A DNA stretch of 64,000 nucleotides, from the NCBI RefSeq assembly GCF_013266735.1, contig NZ_JABSNU010000014.1, positions 1-64,000 of the forward strand, read 5' to 3'. Within the stretch, counting starts at the first letter, position 1; each line of letters starts with the position of its first letter. Shown piece by piece: positions 55,911 through 64,000 of the stretch. Origin of the DNA: Pedobacter foliorum (GTDB lineage: Bacteria > Bacteroidota > Bacteroidia > Sphingobacteriales > Sphingobacteriaceae). Position numbers and translations under genes: made by a program. A model generated the notes under the pieces. The model had not been told where the DNA came from, searched no databases, and was given only the letters and a program-made list of their open reading frames with translations.

Positions 55911-58124
55911 ATGACAATTAGTAAAAAGCATATATTAGGTATGCTGGCCATTTCAGGAGTATTATTGGCTTATAAAAGCGATAAAATAGGATCAGTAAGT
56001 ACTTCTGTAAATTCCTTTGTAACCAATTATGCCGATACAACAGGTAAATACAAAGATTGGAAAGTTACCGGGGGTAGCCGCGAAAATATTAAGTACTCAA
56101 AGCTTAAACAGATCAATACCGGTAATGTAAGCCAGTTAAAGATGGCTTGGGTATACCATTCAGAAAATAACGACAACACAAAATTCGGTTCAATTCAGTG
56201 TAATCCCATCATAGTTGATAAGGTAATGTACGGCGTATCGCCAAAGCTAAAGCTGTTTGCGGTTGATGCTACAACGGGTAAAGAAAAATGGCATTTCGAT
56301 CCGGCCGATTCTACTGTAAATAAAACCTGGCACCGCAACAGTGTAAACATGAACAGGGGAGTAGCCTATTGGCAGGAAGGATCAGATAAACGCATCATTT
56401 ACACAGTAGGCCCCATTGCCTTTGCCATAAATGCCAACACCGGCAAGTTAATCTCCAGTTTTGGTAAAGACGGCGGGGTAGACTTAAGAAAAGGCTTAGG
56501 CCGCGAAGAGAGCAAGATTTTTATTGCGCCAACCTCTCCGGTAATGATTTATAAAAACCTGTTCTTTTTAAGCGGTTATGTGGGCGAAGAAACGCCCGGT
56601 TACATCCGCGCATTTGATGTAAAAAGAGGAAAGCAAAAATGGGTGTTTCATACCATTCCAATGCCCGGCGAACCCGGTTACGAAACCTGGGAAGATAAAA
56701 CTGCCTACAAAAGAATGGGATCAACCAACAGCTGGTCGGGCTTTAGTCTTGATGAAAAAAGAGGCATTTTGTTTGCCGGAACAGGTAATCCGAGCAATGA
56801 TTTTTATGGGGGCGACCGCTTAGGAAAAGGTCTTTATGCCAATTGCGTATTGGCTATTGATGCAGCTACCGGAAAATTAAAATGGCATTTTCAAACTGTA
56901 CACCACGATGTATGGGATATGGACATTTCCAGTCCACCAATTCTTACTACCATAACCCGGAAGGGGAAAAAGATTGATGCGGTAGCGCAAACCACTAAAA
57001 CAGGACTCATTTTTGTTTTCGAACGCGCTACAGGTAAACCGCTTTTCCCTATTGTAGAAAAGAAAGTGGCTACCAATACTCCAATTATAGGCGAGAAACT
57101 TTGGCCAACACAGCCATTCCCGGTGTTGCCTAAGCCTTTTGCAAGACAAATATTAACAGAAAACGACCTGAATACTTTGGTGAGCGATTCATCTCAGCAG
57201 GACATTAAAAAGCGCTTTAAAAGCTATCGTTCGCAGGGGATTTATACACCACCAACTAAAGAAGGAACCATCATTTTTCCGGGATACGATGGGGGAGGCG
57301 AATGGGGTGGGCCAGCCTTTGATCCTGAATCTAATATCCTATATGTAAATGCCAATGAAATGGCCTGGGTATTAAACCTTGTAGAAAATGAGCCTGCAAA
57401 AACTACTGCACAAACAAATTTGGAGGCCGGAGCTGGGCTATACAACAAGCATTGTATGGTTTGCCATGGCCCAGAACGTTTAGGCGCGGGAGATTATCCA
57501 TCAATTGTTGGTGTAGATAAGAAATATAACCTTACTCAGTTCACGGAGTTACTATCCACTGGAAGACGAATGATGCCTGGGTTTAACCACCTCAGCAAAG
57601 AAGAAAAAAACGCAATTGCATCTTTTATTCTTGATCTTAAATCGGAACAGGCGAAGCCATATACAGGGCCATCAGATACTAAAACTGCAAAAGCACCTAA
57701 ACCTTCTTATGGTTCTACGGGATATAATAAGTTCTTGACTAAAGAGGGGTATCCGGCAATTAGTCCGCCTTGGGGTACTTTAAATGCCATCAACCTGAAT
57801 ACCGGAAAGTATGAGTGGAAGGTTCCTTTTGGCGAATTTGAGGAGCTGAAAAAGAAAGGCATACCTACTACTGGTCGCGAGAATTATGGTGGGCCTGTGG
57901 TTACTGCGGGCGGATTGATATTTATCGGTGCAACAGCTGACGGTAAATTCAGGGCTATCGATAAAAAAACAGGTAAAATACTTTTCGAAACCGATTTGCC
58001 TGCACCTGGTGTAGCAACGCCGGCTGTATATTCCGTTGATGGAAAGCAGTATGTTGTTATCGCCTGTGGTGGATCTAAATGGGGTGGTAAATCAAGTGAT
58101 GCTTACGTCGCGTTTTCTCTTTAG
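55911..58124 (+). CDS. PQQ-dependent dehydrogenase with inserted cytochrome c domain
   Basis: A 737-residue exported quinoprotein (hydrophobic start HILGMLAISGVLLAY). The eight-bladed propeller starts with YKDWKVTGGSRENIKYSKLKQINTGNVSQLKMAWVYHSE; W-motif blades include KEKWHFDP, KQKWVFHTIP, KLKWHFQTVHHDVWDMDISSPPIL and FEERATGKPLFP-like segments. A cytochrome c domain is inserted between blades, with heme-binding C-M-V-C-H at about 515-519 and an axial Met probably in RRMMPGFNHLS. The chain returns to the propeller (GKYEWKVPFGE, FIGATADGKFRAIDKKTGKIL). This layout matches membrane-bound glucose- or sugar-alcohol-type dehydrogenases of Bacteroidota. The substrate is unknown, and the cell must obtain PQQ or make it elsewhere. 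Confidence 0.9.
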   Translation: MTISKKHILGMLAISGVLLAYKSDKIGSVSTSVNSFVTNYADTTGKYKDWKVTGGSRENIKYSKLKQINTGNVSQLKMAWVYHSENNDNTKFGSIQCNPIIVDKVMYGVSPKLKLFAVDATTGKEKWHFDPADSTVNKTWHRNSVNMNRGVAYWQEGSDKRIIYTVGPIAFAINANTGKLISSFGKDGGVDLRKGLGREESKIFIAPTSPVMIYKNLFFLSGYVGEETPGYIRAFDVKRGKQKWVFHTIPMPGEPGYETWEDKTAYKRMGSTNSWSGFSLDEKRGILFAGTGNPSNDFYGGDRLGKGLYANCVLAIDAATGKLKWHFQTVHHDVWDMDISSPPILTTITRKGKKIDAVAQTTKTGLIFVFERATGKPLFPIVEKKVATNTPIIGEKLWPTQPFPVLPKPFARQILTENDLNTLVSDSSQQDIKKRFKSYRSQGIYTPPTKEGTIIFPGYDGGGEWGGPAFDPESNILYVNANEMAWVLNLVENEPAKTTAQTNLEAGAGLYNKHCMVCHGPERLGAGDYPSIVGVDKKYNLTQFTELLSTGRRMMPGFNHLSKEEKNAIASFILDLKSEQAKPYTGPSDTKTAKAPKPSYGSTGYNKFLTKEGYPAISPPWGTLNAINLNTGKYEWKVPFGEFEELKKKGIPTTGRENYGGPVVTAGGLIFIGATADGKFRAIDKKTGKILFETDLPAPGVATPAVYSVDGKQYVVIACGGSKWGGKSSDAYVAFSL

Positions 58125-58218
58125 TATGGCTTAAATCTATGGATTAGAATAATGTGATTGAACTATTTGCTTTTTTAATCGTTCAAATCAATATAAGTTC
58201 CCACTTTTGTTGAGATTT

Positions 58219-58262
58219 TGAGTGATACTCATATTGTATTTGAGTGATCCTCACATTGTAAT
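58219..58262. repeat. Two tandem 22-bp repeats upstream of the amino acid permease
   Basis: TGAGTGATACTCATATTGTATT (58219-58240) is followed directly by TGAGTGATCCTCACATTGTAAT (58241-58262), 18 of 22 positions identical. Each begins with a GAGT...CTC short inverted repeat. They end 20 bp before the permease start codon, and the spacing of two helical turns suggests cooperative binding by a regulator. Confidence 0.65.
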
Positions 58263-58281
58263 TGAATAAATACCATAAATA

Positions 58282-59718
58282 TTGAAACAAGTTAGCGAAA
58301 AACCTGAAGAGCAAAAGCTCAAAAGAGGTTTGCAAAACAGACATATTCAGTTAATCGCCCTTGGCGGAGCCATAGGAACAGGATTATTTTTAGGCATTGG
58401 GCCGGCAGCAGTATTGGCCGGACCCTCAGTAATTTTAGGCTATGCATTGGCCGGTATTATTGCCTTTTTTATTATGCGCCAGTTAGGCGAGATGGTGGTT
58501 GAAGAACCTGTTTCGGGTAGCTTTAGTCACTTTGCTTATAAATACTGGGGCTCTTTTGCAGGTTTTGCTTCGGGTTGGAATTACTGGGTGCTGTATATCC
58601 TGGTAAGTATGTCGGAGTTAACTGCCATTGGAATTTATGTGCACTTTTGGTGGCCGGAAATACCGCTGTGGTCATCGAGCTTATTCTTTTTTATAGTCAT
58701 TAATGCTTTAAACCTAACCTCGGTTAAGGTGTATGGAGAGGTAGAGTTTTGGTTTTCTATAATAAAGGTGGTAGCTATTATAGCCATGATCATTTTTGGT
58801 GTTTATTTACTGGTTAGCGGAAGCGGTGGTGAGCAGGCCAGCGTACAAAACCTATGGAATGATGGGGGCTTTTTTGCAAAGGGCTTGTTTAGTGAAGATG
58901 GTAAAGGTGGGTTTCAAGGATTATTTGCCGCTATTGCGTTAATTATGTTTTCGTTTGGTGGATTGGAGTTAATTGGGATAACGGCAGCAGAAGCAGAGCA
59001 ACCTGAAAAAACGATTCCAAAGGCTACCAATCAGGTGATTTACCGTATCCTGATTTTCTATGTAGGAGCACTTGTGATCTTGTTTTCATTGTCGCCGTGG
59101 AAAAGCATTACTACTGATAGCAGTCCTTTTGTAATGGTATTTGAGAGTTTAAAAGGTTTTCAGTTCACGTTGTTAGGTAAGACTATTTATTTTACAAGCA
59201 TCATTGCTAATGTACTTAACGTGATTGTATTAACAGCTGCTTTATCTGTTTATAACAGTTGTGTTTACAGCAATAGCAGGATGTTGTTTGGATTGGCTGA
59301 ACAAGGAAATGCACCTTCTTTTTTATCGAAGCTGAATAAAAACTCAGTACCTATAAATGCGATTTTAATTTCGAGCTTATTCGCTGCAATTTGTATCATA
59401 GTTAACAAGTTAATGCCCGAGAAGGCTCTGGAGATTTTGATGTCGTTGGTAGTATCATCACTCATTATCAATTGGTTGATGATTAGTATTACGCATTTGA
59501 AATTTAGAAGGAGTAAAGACGCGGATCAGGTTAAAACTAAGTTTCCCTCGTTTATTTATCCGTTGTCTAATTACATCTGCCTCGTGTTTCTGATAGGTAT
59601 TTTGGTGATTATGTGGATAACAGGGATGAAGATGTCGGTAGAATTGATTCCGGGTTGGATAATACTGCTCTATGTTTGCTACTTATTGGTTAAGAGGAAG
59701 AAAGAAAAACAGATTTAA
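58282..59718 (+). CDS. Amino acid permease, APC superfamily
   Basis: A 478-residue inner-membrane transporter with 12 hydrophobic helices. The start is TTG (KQVSEKPEEQKLKRGLQNRH); no ATG precedes the first helix. The AAT-family signature LKRGLQNRHIQLIALGGAIGTGLFLGIG opens helix 1, followed by GPSVILGYALAGIIAFFIMRQLGEM, and helix 6 carries FSFGGLELIGITAAEAEQPEKTIPKA. It is closest by eye to proton-coupled aromatic, proline or GABA permeases of enteric bacteria. Substrate is not determined. It is preceded by two tandem repeats that may regulate it. Confidence 0.92.
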   Translation: MKQVSEKPEEQKLKRGLQNRHIQLIALGGAIGTGLFLGIGPAAVLAGPSVILGYALAGIIAFFIMRQLGEMVVEEPVSGSFSHFAYKYWGSFAGFASGWNYWVLYILVSMSELTAIGIYVHFWWPEIPLWSSSLFFFIVINALNLTSVKVYGEVEFWFSIIKVVAIIAMIIFGVYLLVSGSGGEQASVQNLWNDGGFFAKGLFSEDGKGGFQGLFAAIALIMFSFGGLELIGITAAEAEQPEKTIPKATNQVIYRILIFYVGALVILFSLSPWKSITTDSSPFVMVFESLKGFQFTLLGKTIYFTSIIANVLNVIVLTAALSVYNSCVYSNSRMLFGLAEQGNAPSFLSKLNKNSVPINAILISSLFAAICIIVNKLMPEKALEILMSLVVSSLIINWLMISITHLKFRRSKDADQVKTKFPSFIYPLSNYICLVFLIGILVIMWITGMKMSVELIPGWIILLYVCYLLVKRKKEKQI

Positions 59719-59859
59719 AACAACACGATTATACACACGTTGCACACATTGTGTGATATTTAATACACAACAAGCCTTTAAATTGGGTATTTTTAATAGA
59801 TAATGTGTATCAGTTGAGTTTGTGGGTATAATTAACTTAGTGTATAATCTATATACGCT

Positions 59860-61296
59860 ATGCTATTTAACTCTTTCACCTTCGCAATATTTCTACCTGT
59901 TGTTTTTATTTTATATTGGTTTGTAGCTAGAGGTAATTTAAGGCTTCAGAACATACTACTATTGGTATCGAGCTATTTTTTCTATGCTTGCTGGGACTAT
60001 AGGTTCTTGTTTCTCCTGATCTTCTCAATACTACTAGATTACTTTAGTGGAATTAAAATTGAAGCGGCTAAAACTCGCGGAGCAAAAAAGTTTTGGCTGT
60101 GGTTAAGCATAGGTATTAATCTGGGTTTTCTGAGTGCGTTTAAATACTTTAATTTTTTTGCGGCATCTTTTGCAGAAATGATGGGAGGCATGGGGCTGAA
60201 GATGGACATGTGGACTCTAAAAGTAATTCTGCCTGTAGGTATTTCTTTTTATACTTTTCATGGTTTATCATATGTGATAGATATTTATAAGGATAGGATT
60301 AAACCGGAACGTGATTTTATCAATTATTCTGTTTTTGTGAGTTTCTTTCCTTTACTGGTTGCAGGGCCAATAGAAAGGGCTACGCATCTTTTACCTCAGA
60401 TCATTAAAAAGAGAGAGTTTAATTACGCAAAGGCTATAGATGGATTGCGACAGATTTTATGGGGTTTATTTAAAAAGATAGTGATTGCAGATAGTTGTGC
60501 CGAAGTGGTTAATCAGATTTTCAATCATTCAGGCGAACAGTCTGGAAGTACACTCGCATTGGGGGCGGTTCTTTTTGCATTTCAAATTTATGGCGACTTC
60601 TCCGGATATTCTGATATTGCTTTAGGAACAGCGCGTCTTTTTGGAATAGAACTGCTTAGAAATTTTGCTTTCCCTTATTTCTCAAGAGATATTGCTGAAT
60701 TTTGGCGGAGGTGGCATATTTCACTTTCTTCCTGGTTTAAAGATTATCTATATATCCCTTTGGGTGGCAGTAAAGGCAGTACATGGAAAAAGGTAAGGAA
60801 TGTATTCATCATATTTATAGTAAGTGGTTTTTGGCATGGCGCAAACTGGACATTTATTATTTGGGGATTGCTGAATGCCGTGTACATATTACCTTCGGTT
60901 TTAGTAAAAACCAATAGAAATAACCTGGAAATAGTTGCTAAAGGTAGACTATTGCCCACGCTTAAGGAACTGGCTTTAATTTGCATGACCTTTGGGCTTA
61001 CGGTTATTGCATGGATATTTTTTAGATCGAAGAGTGTTGGAGCTGCGTTGGATTATTTGTCGGGAATATTTTCTAAATCCTTGTTTACAGTACCATCAAT
61101 ATTGCCATATACAACATTATTTTTAGTTACAGTATTTCTGGTTATTGAATGGCTTGGCCGGGAAGATCAGTATGCGTTACAGAATTTTGGATTTAAATGG
61201 GCCAGACCTGTTCGGTGGTCTTTCTATTTTGCTAATGTTTGGGTGATCTTGTTTTTTAGTGGTAGCCAACATGAGTTTATTTATTTTCAGTTTTAA
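59860..61296 (+). CDS. MBOAT family O-acyltransferase (AlgI/DltB-like)
   Basis: A 478-residue polytopic enzyme moving acyl groups across the inner membrane onto an extracytoplasmic polymer. Signatures are LFNSFTFAIFLPVVFILYWFV at the start, VGISFYTFHGLSYVIDIYK, VAGPIERATHLLPQI, FAFQIYGDFSGYSDIALG, FPYFSRDIAEFWRRWHISLSSWFKDYLYIPLGGSKG, and the catalytic His in SGFWHGANWTFIIWGLLN. The next gene starts after two bases and encodes an SGNH-like protein, the usual partner that finishes acetyl transfer. The polymer that is acetylated is unknown. A near-palindrome CACACA-T-TGTGTG lies at 59743-59755 upstream. Confidence 0.93.
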   Translation: MLFNSFTFAIFLPVVFILYWFVARGNLRLQNILLLVSSYFFYACWDYRFLFLLIFSILLDYFSGIKIEAAKTRGAKKFWLWLSIGINLGFLSAFKYFNFFAASFAEMMGGMGLKMDMWTLKVILPVGISFYTFHGLSYVIDIYKDRIKPERDFINYSVFVSFFPLLVAGPIERATHLLPQIIKKREFNYAKAIDGLRQILWGLFKKIVIADSCAEVVNQIFNHSGEQSGSTLALGAVLFAFQIYGDFSGYSDIALGTARLFGIELLRNFAFPYFSRDIAEFWRRWHISLSSWFKDYLYIPLGGSKGSTWKKVRNVFIIFIVSGFWHGANWTFIIWGLLNAVYILPSVLVKTNRNNLEIVAKGRLLPTLKELALICMTFGLTVIAWIFFRSKSVGAALDYLSGIFSKSLFTVPSILPYTTLFLVTVFLVIEWLGREDQYALQNFGFKWARPVRWSFYFANVWVILFFSGSQHEFIYFQF

Positions 61297-61298
61297 CT

Positions 61299-62264
61299 AT
61301 GAAAAAGTTTCTTTTACAGACCCTTGTTTTTGTTATGGCAACCGTGTTGTTGTTAACAGCATCAACCTATGTAACTGCCTTTCTTATTCAGAAGAAAAAC
61401 GGAGTAATTCATTCTCTTCCGGTAGATAAAACTTATATCATTATTGGCAATTCGAGGCCGGCATTGGCATTTAACGACAGTTTGATTAGTAATGTTTATA
61501 ATTTTTCGAGTGTTGGCGAAAGCTATTTTTATACTTATTTAAAAGCAGAACAGTTGATAAAGGCTAACAAGCATATAGATGGCGTGTTTTTAGAGTACAA
61601 CATGGAGGATATAGGGCATAAAAGGGACGCCTGGACTTGGGGGAAAGGTTCAATGCAAAACAATCATATTAAATACTCTTATGCAATGCACCCTTACAAT
61701 TATAAAGTTTTGCTGGAGAAAAACCCGGGCGATTTATTGGCAGTATATTTTGGTCAGATTTTTTTTAGGCAGCTTAGAAATGTGGCACTTTTAGATAGTG
61801 CTGCGCTTAGAAGTTTCTATGGTGGTTATTTCTTTGATGGGAGTAGTGTTATGGATAGTACGATGAACAAGATTTCAGTAAATCAGAAGTATCATCTCAA
61901 AAATGTTTCTTCATTTCATAAAGGGCAATTGCTACGGCTTTTGGATCTATTTAGAGATAATAATATTAAGGTGTATTTGATAAGAAGTCCACTCCATTTT
62001 ACCAATGGGAAGCAGTTTAGTCCTGAAACATTAATTGGCTATCTAGGTGAGGAAAATAAAGATCTTGAATACCTTGATTTTAATGATTACCCTGCTAAAA
62101 TGGACGAGTTTAGAGATCCTTCTCACTTAAATAATAAAGGCTCAAGGAAATTCTCGATATTCTTTAATCAATTGCTAAATGATGGTTTGCTTCTTAAACA
62201 GAATAAAGCCCAGGTAGTTCGTAATGAACTTAGTCGTATTGAGCAAGAACAAGCTGCTCTTTGA
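61299..62264 (+). CDS. SGNH-like exported protein, partner of the MBOAT acyltransferase
   Basis: A 321-residue protein with an N-terminal anchor helix (LLQTLVFVMATVLLLTASTYVTAFLI) and a long extracytoplasmic domain. YIIIGNSRPALAFND places Ser after Gly-Asn, in the position of the SGNH nucleophile. DPSHLNNKGSRKFS near residue 275 provides the Asp-x-x-His of block V. This fits AlgJ/AlgX/DltD-like partners of MBOAT enzymes. Overlap with the MBOAT gene is nearly direct (2 bp gap), supporting a two-protein acetylation system. The family assignment is by motif and context only. Confidence 0.72.
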   Translation: MKKFLLQTLVFVMATVLLLTASTYVTAFLIQKKNGVIHSLPVDKTYIIIGNSRPALAFNDSLISNVYNFSSVGESYFYTYLKAEQLIKANKHIDGVFLEYNMEDIGHKRDAWTWGKGSMQNNHIKYSYAMHPYNYKVLLEKNPGDLLAVYFGQIFFRQLRNVALLDSAALRSFYGGYFFDGSSVMDSTMNKISVNQKYHLKNVSSFHKGQLLRLLDLFRDNNIKVYLIRSPLHFTNGKQFSPETLIGYLGEENKDLEYLDFNDYPAKMDEFRDPSHLNNKGSRKFSIFFNQLLNDGLLLKQNKAQVVRNELSRIEQEQAAL

Positions 62265-62299
62265 GGATGTTTTTTTGTACTAGAAGGTATGCTAAGCAC

Positions 62300-62340
62300 T
62301 AAAAAGAAAAGCGGAGTTAAATCCTAAGACTTAACCCCGC
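62300..62340 (-). terminator. Terminator for the MFS gene
   Basis: GCGGAGTTAA (62311-62320) pairs with TTAACCCCGC (62331-62340) through one A.C mismatch. On the minus strand the stem is followed by a T-rich tail (complement of AAAAAGAAAA at 62301-62310). It lies 140 nt beyond the MFS stop codon and also closes the SGNH gene region. Confidence 0.7.
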
Positions 62341-62479
62341 CATCTAAATTAACGCTCTCGTATATATAAACGAAGAAAAGGCAAAATAGTTTAATAGACC
62401 CCCTCGATTTTTTTAGGTATGACAATACGATGATATTGTGTGAAATCCCTTATACACTTTATTGGGTTAGCAGTGTTAA

Positions 62480-63742
62480 TTATCTTAAATGCATTAGTGT
62501 TTGAAAGGAAAGCTGGCGACCAGAGCGTTTAGATTGGTAAACAACAAACATTGCGGTAGCACAGAGTCCAATTACACCTGCCAAACAAACGGCTAGTCGT
62601 GGGCCGAAAGCTTGTGCTGTCCACCCGATAAGCAAGCTACCAATAGGGATCATACCCTGGTAAGCCATAATGTAGTAGCTAATGGCTCTGGCCCTCATTT
62701 CGGGAATGGTATGTGTTTGAATGTAGGTATTAATGGCTGATGTTTGTGCCATCATACCTACGCCACCAAAGGCCATGAACACAAGAGCCAATGATAATAT
62801 GCCTGAATAGGCCAATAAAATTAAACTAACTCCGAATATGGTACTGGCAATTATGATGATACTTTTGAGTGGTTTTGCGGATCTTAAATTGGCTAAATAC
62901 ATGGCGCTGATAACTGAACCGAGGCCGGCAGCACTTTCAAACCAGCTAAAGGTTCCTGCATCGCCATGAAAGAGGTCTTTAGCGAAAATGGGCATTAAGG
63001 TATTAAACGGGATTACAAACAGACTGCTAATTCCTATCATTAGGATCATACTACTCAGTTCTCTGTCACCTGATACGTACTTAAATCCTTCTTCCAGTTC
63101 AAGCCAGATGCTTTTTTCTGATCTCTCGACAACACCAAGGTTTAGTTTCATTAAGAATAAACAGACAAGGACGGGTATGTAGCTTAAGAAGTTTCCGATG
63201 AAACAGAAGTCTTCGCCAAAGGTGCTTAAGATTACTCCTGCAATTGCCGGCCCAACAATACGTGCAAGGTTTGCCATAGTAGAGTTTAGCGCGATTGCAT
63301 TGGGAAGGTCTTCTTTTTGGTCAACCATTTCTACCATTAACGATTGTCGGCAGGTGACATCAAATGCGTTGATAATCCCTTGCACCAGACTTAGGAAGAT
63401 GATTGCAGGGATGTTGTAAAATTTGAAAAAGATAATTGCGGCAAGGGCTCCTGCCTGCATCATGGAAATAACCTGGGTAATGACAAGGATTTTATAACGG
63501 TTGTGTCTGTCAATTAAACTTCCGGCGTATGGTGATAAAATTAGTGAGGGGATTAGGCTGGCAAAAGCTACTAAGCCGAGTAAAAGTGCTGAACCTGTTA
63601 GTCGGTAAACTAACCAGCTTACCGCAGTTTTTTGCATCCATGTTCCTATTAGCGAGATACTTTGGCCATAAAAGAAAAGTTTGAAATTGCGGTATTTTAA
63701 TGATCTAAATATATTCATGGTAGTAGATGTCTTTGAAGACAT
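62480..63742 (-). CDS. MFS transporter, MFS_3 (enterobactin-exporter-like) group
   Basis: A 420-residue inner-membrane exporter with 12 helices. Typical opening RSLKYRNFKLFFYGQSISLIGTWMQKTAVSWLVYRLTGSALLLG, then the loop motif PYAGSLIDRHNRYKILVITQ, and IPIGSLLIGWTAQAFGPRLAV near the C-terminus. The start at 63742 (MSSKTSTTMNIF) is the longest; the internal ATG at 63718 (MNIFRSLKYRNF) fits relatives equally well. The exported compound is unknown. It is divergent from a LysR-type regulator 75 bp away, which may control it. Confidence 0.92.
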   Translation of the reverse strand: MSSKTSTTMNIFRSLKYRNFKLFFYGQSISLIGTWMQKTAVSWLVYRLTGSALLLGLVAFASLIPSLILSPYAGSLIDRHNRYKILVITQVISMMQAGALAAIIFFKFYNIPAIIFLSLVQGIINAFDVTCRQSLMVEMVDQKEDLPNAIALNSTMANLARIVGPAIAGVILSTFGEDFCFIGNFLSYIPVLVCLFLMKLNLGVVERSEKSIWLELEEGFKYVSGDRELSSMILMIGISSLFVIPFNTLMPIFAKDLFHGDAGTFSWFESAAGLGSVISAMYLANLRSAKPLKSIIIIASTIFGVSLILLAYSGILSLALVFMAFGGVGMMAQTSAINTYIQTHTIPEMRARAISYYIMAYQGMIPIGSLLIGWTAQAFGPRLAVCLAGVIGLCATAMFVVYQSKRSGRQLSFQTLMHLR

Positions 63743-63775
63743 TACAAATTTCGGAATAACTTATTGAGTTGTAAA

Positions 63776-63812
63776 ATTGATTGTTTTAATGATATTGATT
63801 AGTTTTAACGAT
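63776..63812. promoter_or_regulatory. Direct repeat between the MFS and LysR genes
   Basis: ATTGATTGTTTTAATGAT (63776-63793) and ATTGATTAGTTTTAACGAT (63794-63812) follow each other, with a further TGATTA at the LysR start codon. In a 75-bp divergent gap, this is a natural place for LysR-protein binding, though the classical T-N11-A half-sites are only loosely present. Confidence 0.5.
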
Positions 63813-63817
63813 TGATT

Positions 63818-64000
63818 ATGGAACTAAGGCAACTCAACTATTTTGTAAAAGCAGCTGAACATCTTCATTTTACTGAAGCTGCGGCTGAATCGTTTGTAAC
63901 CCAGTCGACCTTATCTCAACAGATAAAGCAATTGGAAGAGGAACTGGGGATGTTATTGTTTGACAGGGTAGGCAAGCATGTTCGACTTACAGAGGCCGGA
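63818..64000 (+). CDS. LysR-family transcriptional regulator, N-terminal part (cut by window end)
   Basis: Starts at ATG 63818 and runs off the window with 61 codons visible. Reads MELRQLNYFVKAAEHLHFTEAA, then a helix-turn-helix (TQSTLSQQIKQLEEELGMLLFDRVGKHVRLTEAG). This is the standard LysR DNA-binding domain; the ligand-binding domain lies outside. Divergent from the MFS exporter, a typical LysR-target arrangement. It is incomplete, so no inducer can be suggested. Confidence 0.93.
   Translation, partial: MELRQLNYFVKAAEHLHFTEAAAESFVTQSTLSQQIKQLEEELGMLLFDRVGKHVRLTEAG

Noticed and set aside
59743..59755. CACACA-T-TGTGTG as terminator of the amino acid permease gene
   Set aside because: The stem is only six pairs with a one-base loop and no U tract; it might be a protein site, but there is too little to call.

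Overview
The window looks like chromosome from a member of the Bacteroidota, most likely the Sphingobacteriaceae (Pedobacter-like). Four things point there: a tmRNA whose tag reads GENNYALAA; several promoters of the TTTG-N19-TAnnTTTG type with little Shine-Dalgarno signal; a type IX secretion substrate paired with a PorP/SprF protein; and many secreted glycoside hydrolases in an AT-rich genome. I see no phage, insertion sequence, CRISPR array or rRNA.

Layout. 1-2.2 kb: tmRNA, a class I aminotransferase and a DUF1573 protein, all on the minus strand. 2.3-4.8 kb: a fused E1 alpha/beta 2-oxoacid dehydrogenase. 4.9-10.9 kb: a minus-strand aromatic amino acid block (S4 protein-aroB, then pheA-DAHP synthase/chorismate mutase-aroA-aroC). 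Between aroB and pheA is an unlabelled leader: a promoter, a 20-codon peptide with a YWFGYFYYF run, and overlapping antiterminator/terminator arms. This is a textbook-like attenuator and the best regulatory finding here. 11-13.4 kb: proline dehydrogenase, DUF962 and HAD proteins, tRNA-Met. 13.5-17.7 kb: a CPC thioredoxin-like protein with a hybrid histidine kinase, then a DUF5009 membrane protein. 17.8-20.7 kb: a large lipoprotein and a 0.9-kb gene-free stretch rich in palindromes.

20.7-27.2 kb: an operon of a secreted endonuclease/exonuclease/phosphatase-fold enzyme and two GH92 alpha-mannosidases, the second carrying a lyase-type N-terminal beta domain; the job is probably mannan or N-glycan trimming. 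27.2-40.6 kb: bestrophin, a 1805-residue PKD-repeat T9SS cargo with its PorP/SprF partner, MaoC, an outer-membrane beta-barrel protein, an orphan CBS/PAS-like protein, GH16, DinB and CDGSH proteins. 40.8-53 kb: plant or microbial glycan enzymes (GH106-like, GH2, GH127, a GH43-like propeller), with a MauE-like protein and a MocR-type regulator between them. 53-55.8 kb: an ABC transporter operon containing its own YtrA-type GntR repressor, with a 28-bp palindrome placed on the promoter. 55.9-64 kb: PQQ dehydrogenase with cytochrome c domain, amino acid permease, MBOAT/SGNH acetyltransferase pair, MFS exporter and the start of a divergent LysR regulator.

Three dispersed palindromic elements (20.1, 40.6, 48.4 kb) are related; the 40.6-kb copy looks like a chimera of the other two types. 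Function calls rest on motif recognition by eye, with no database search.
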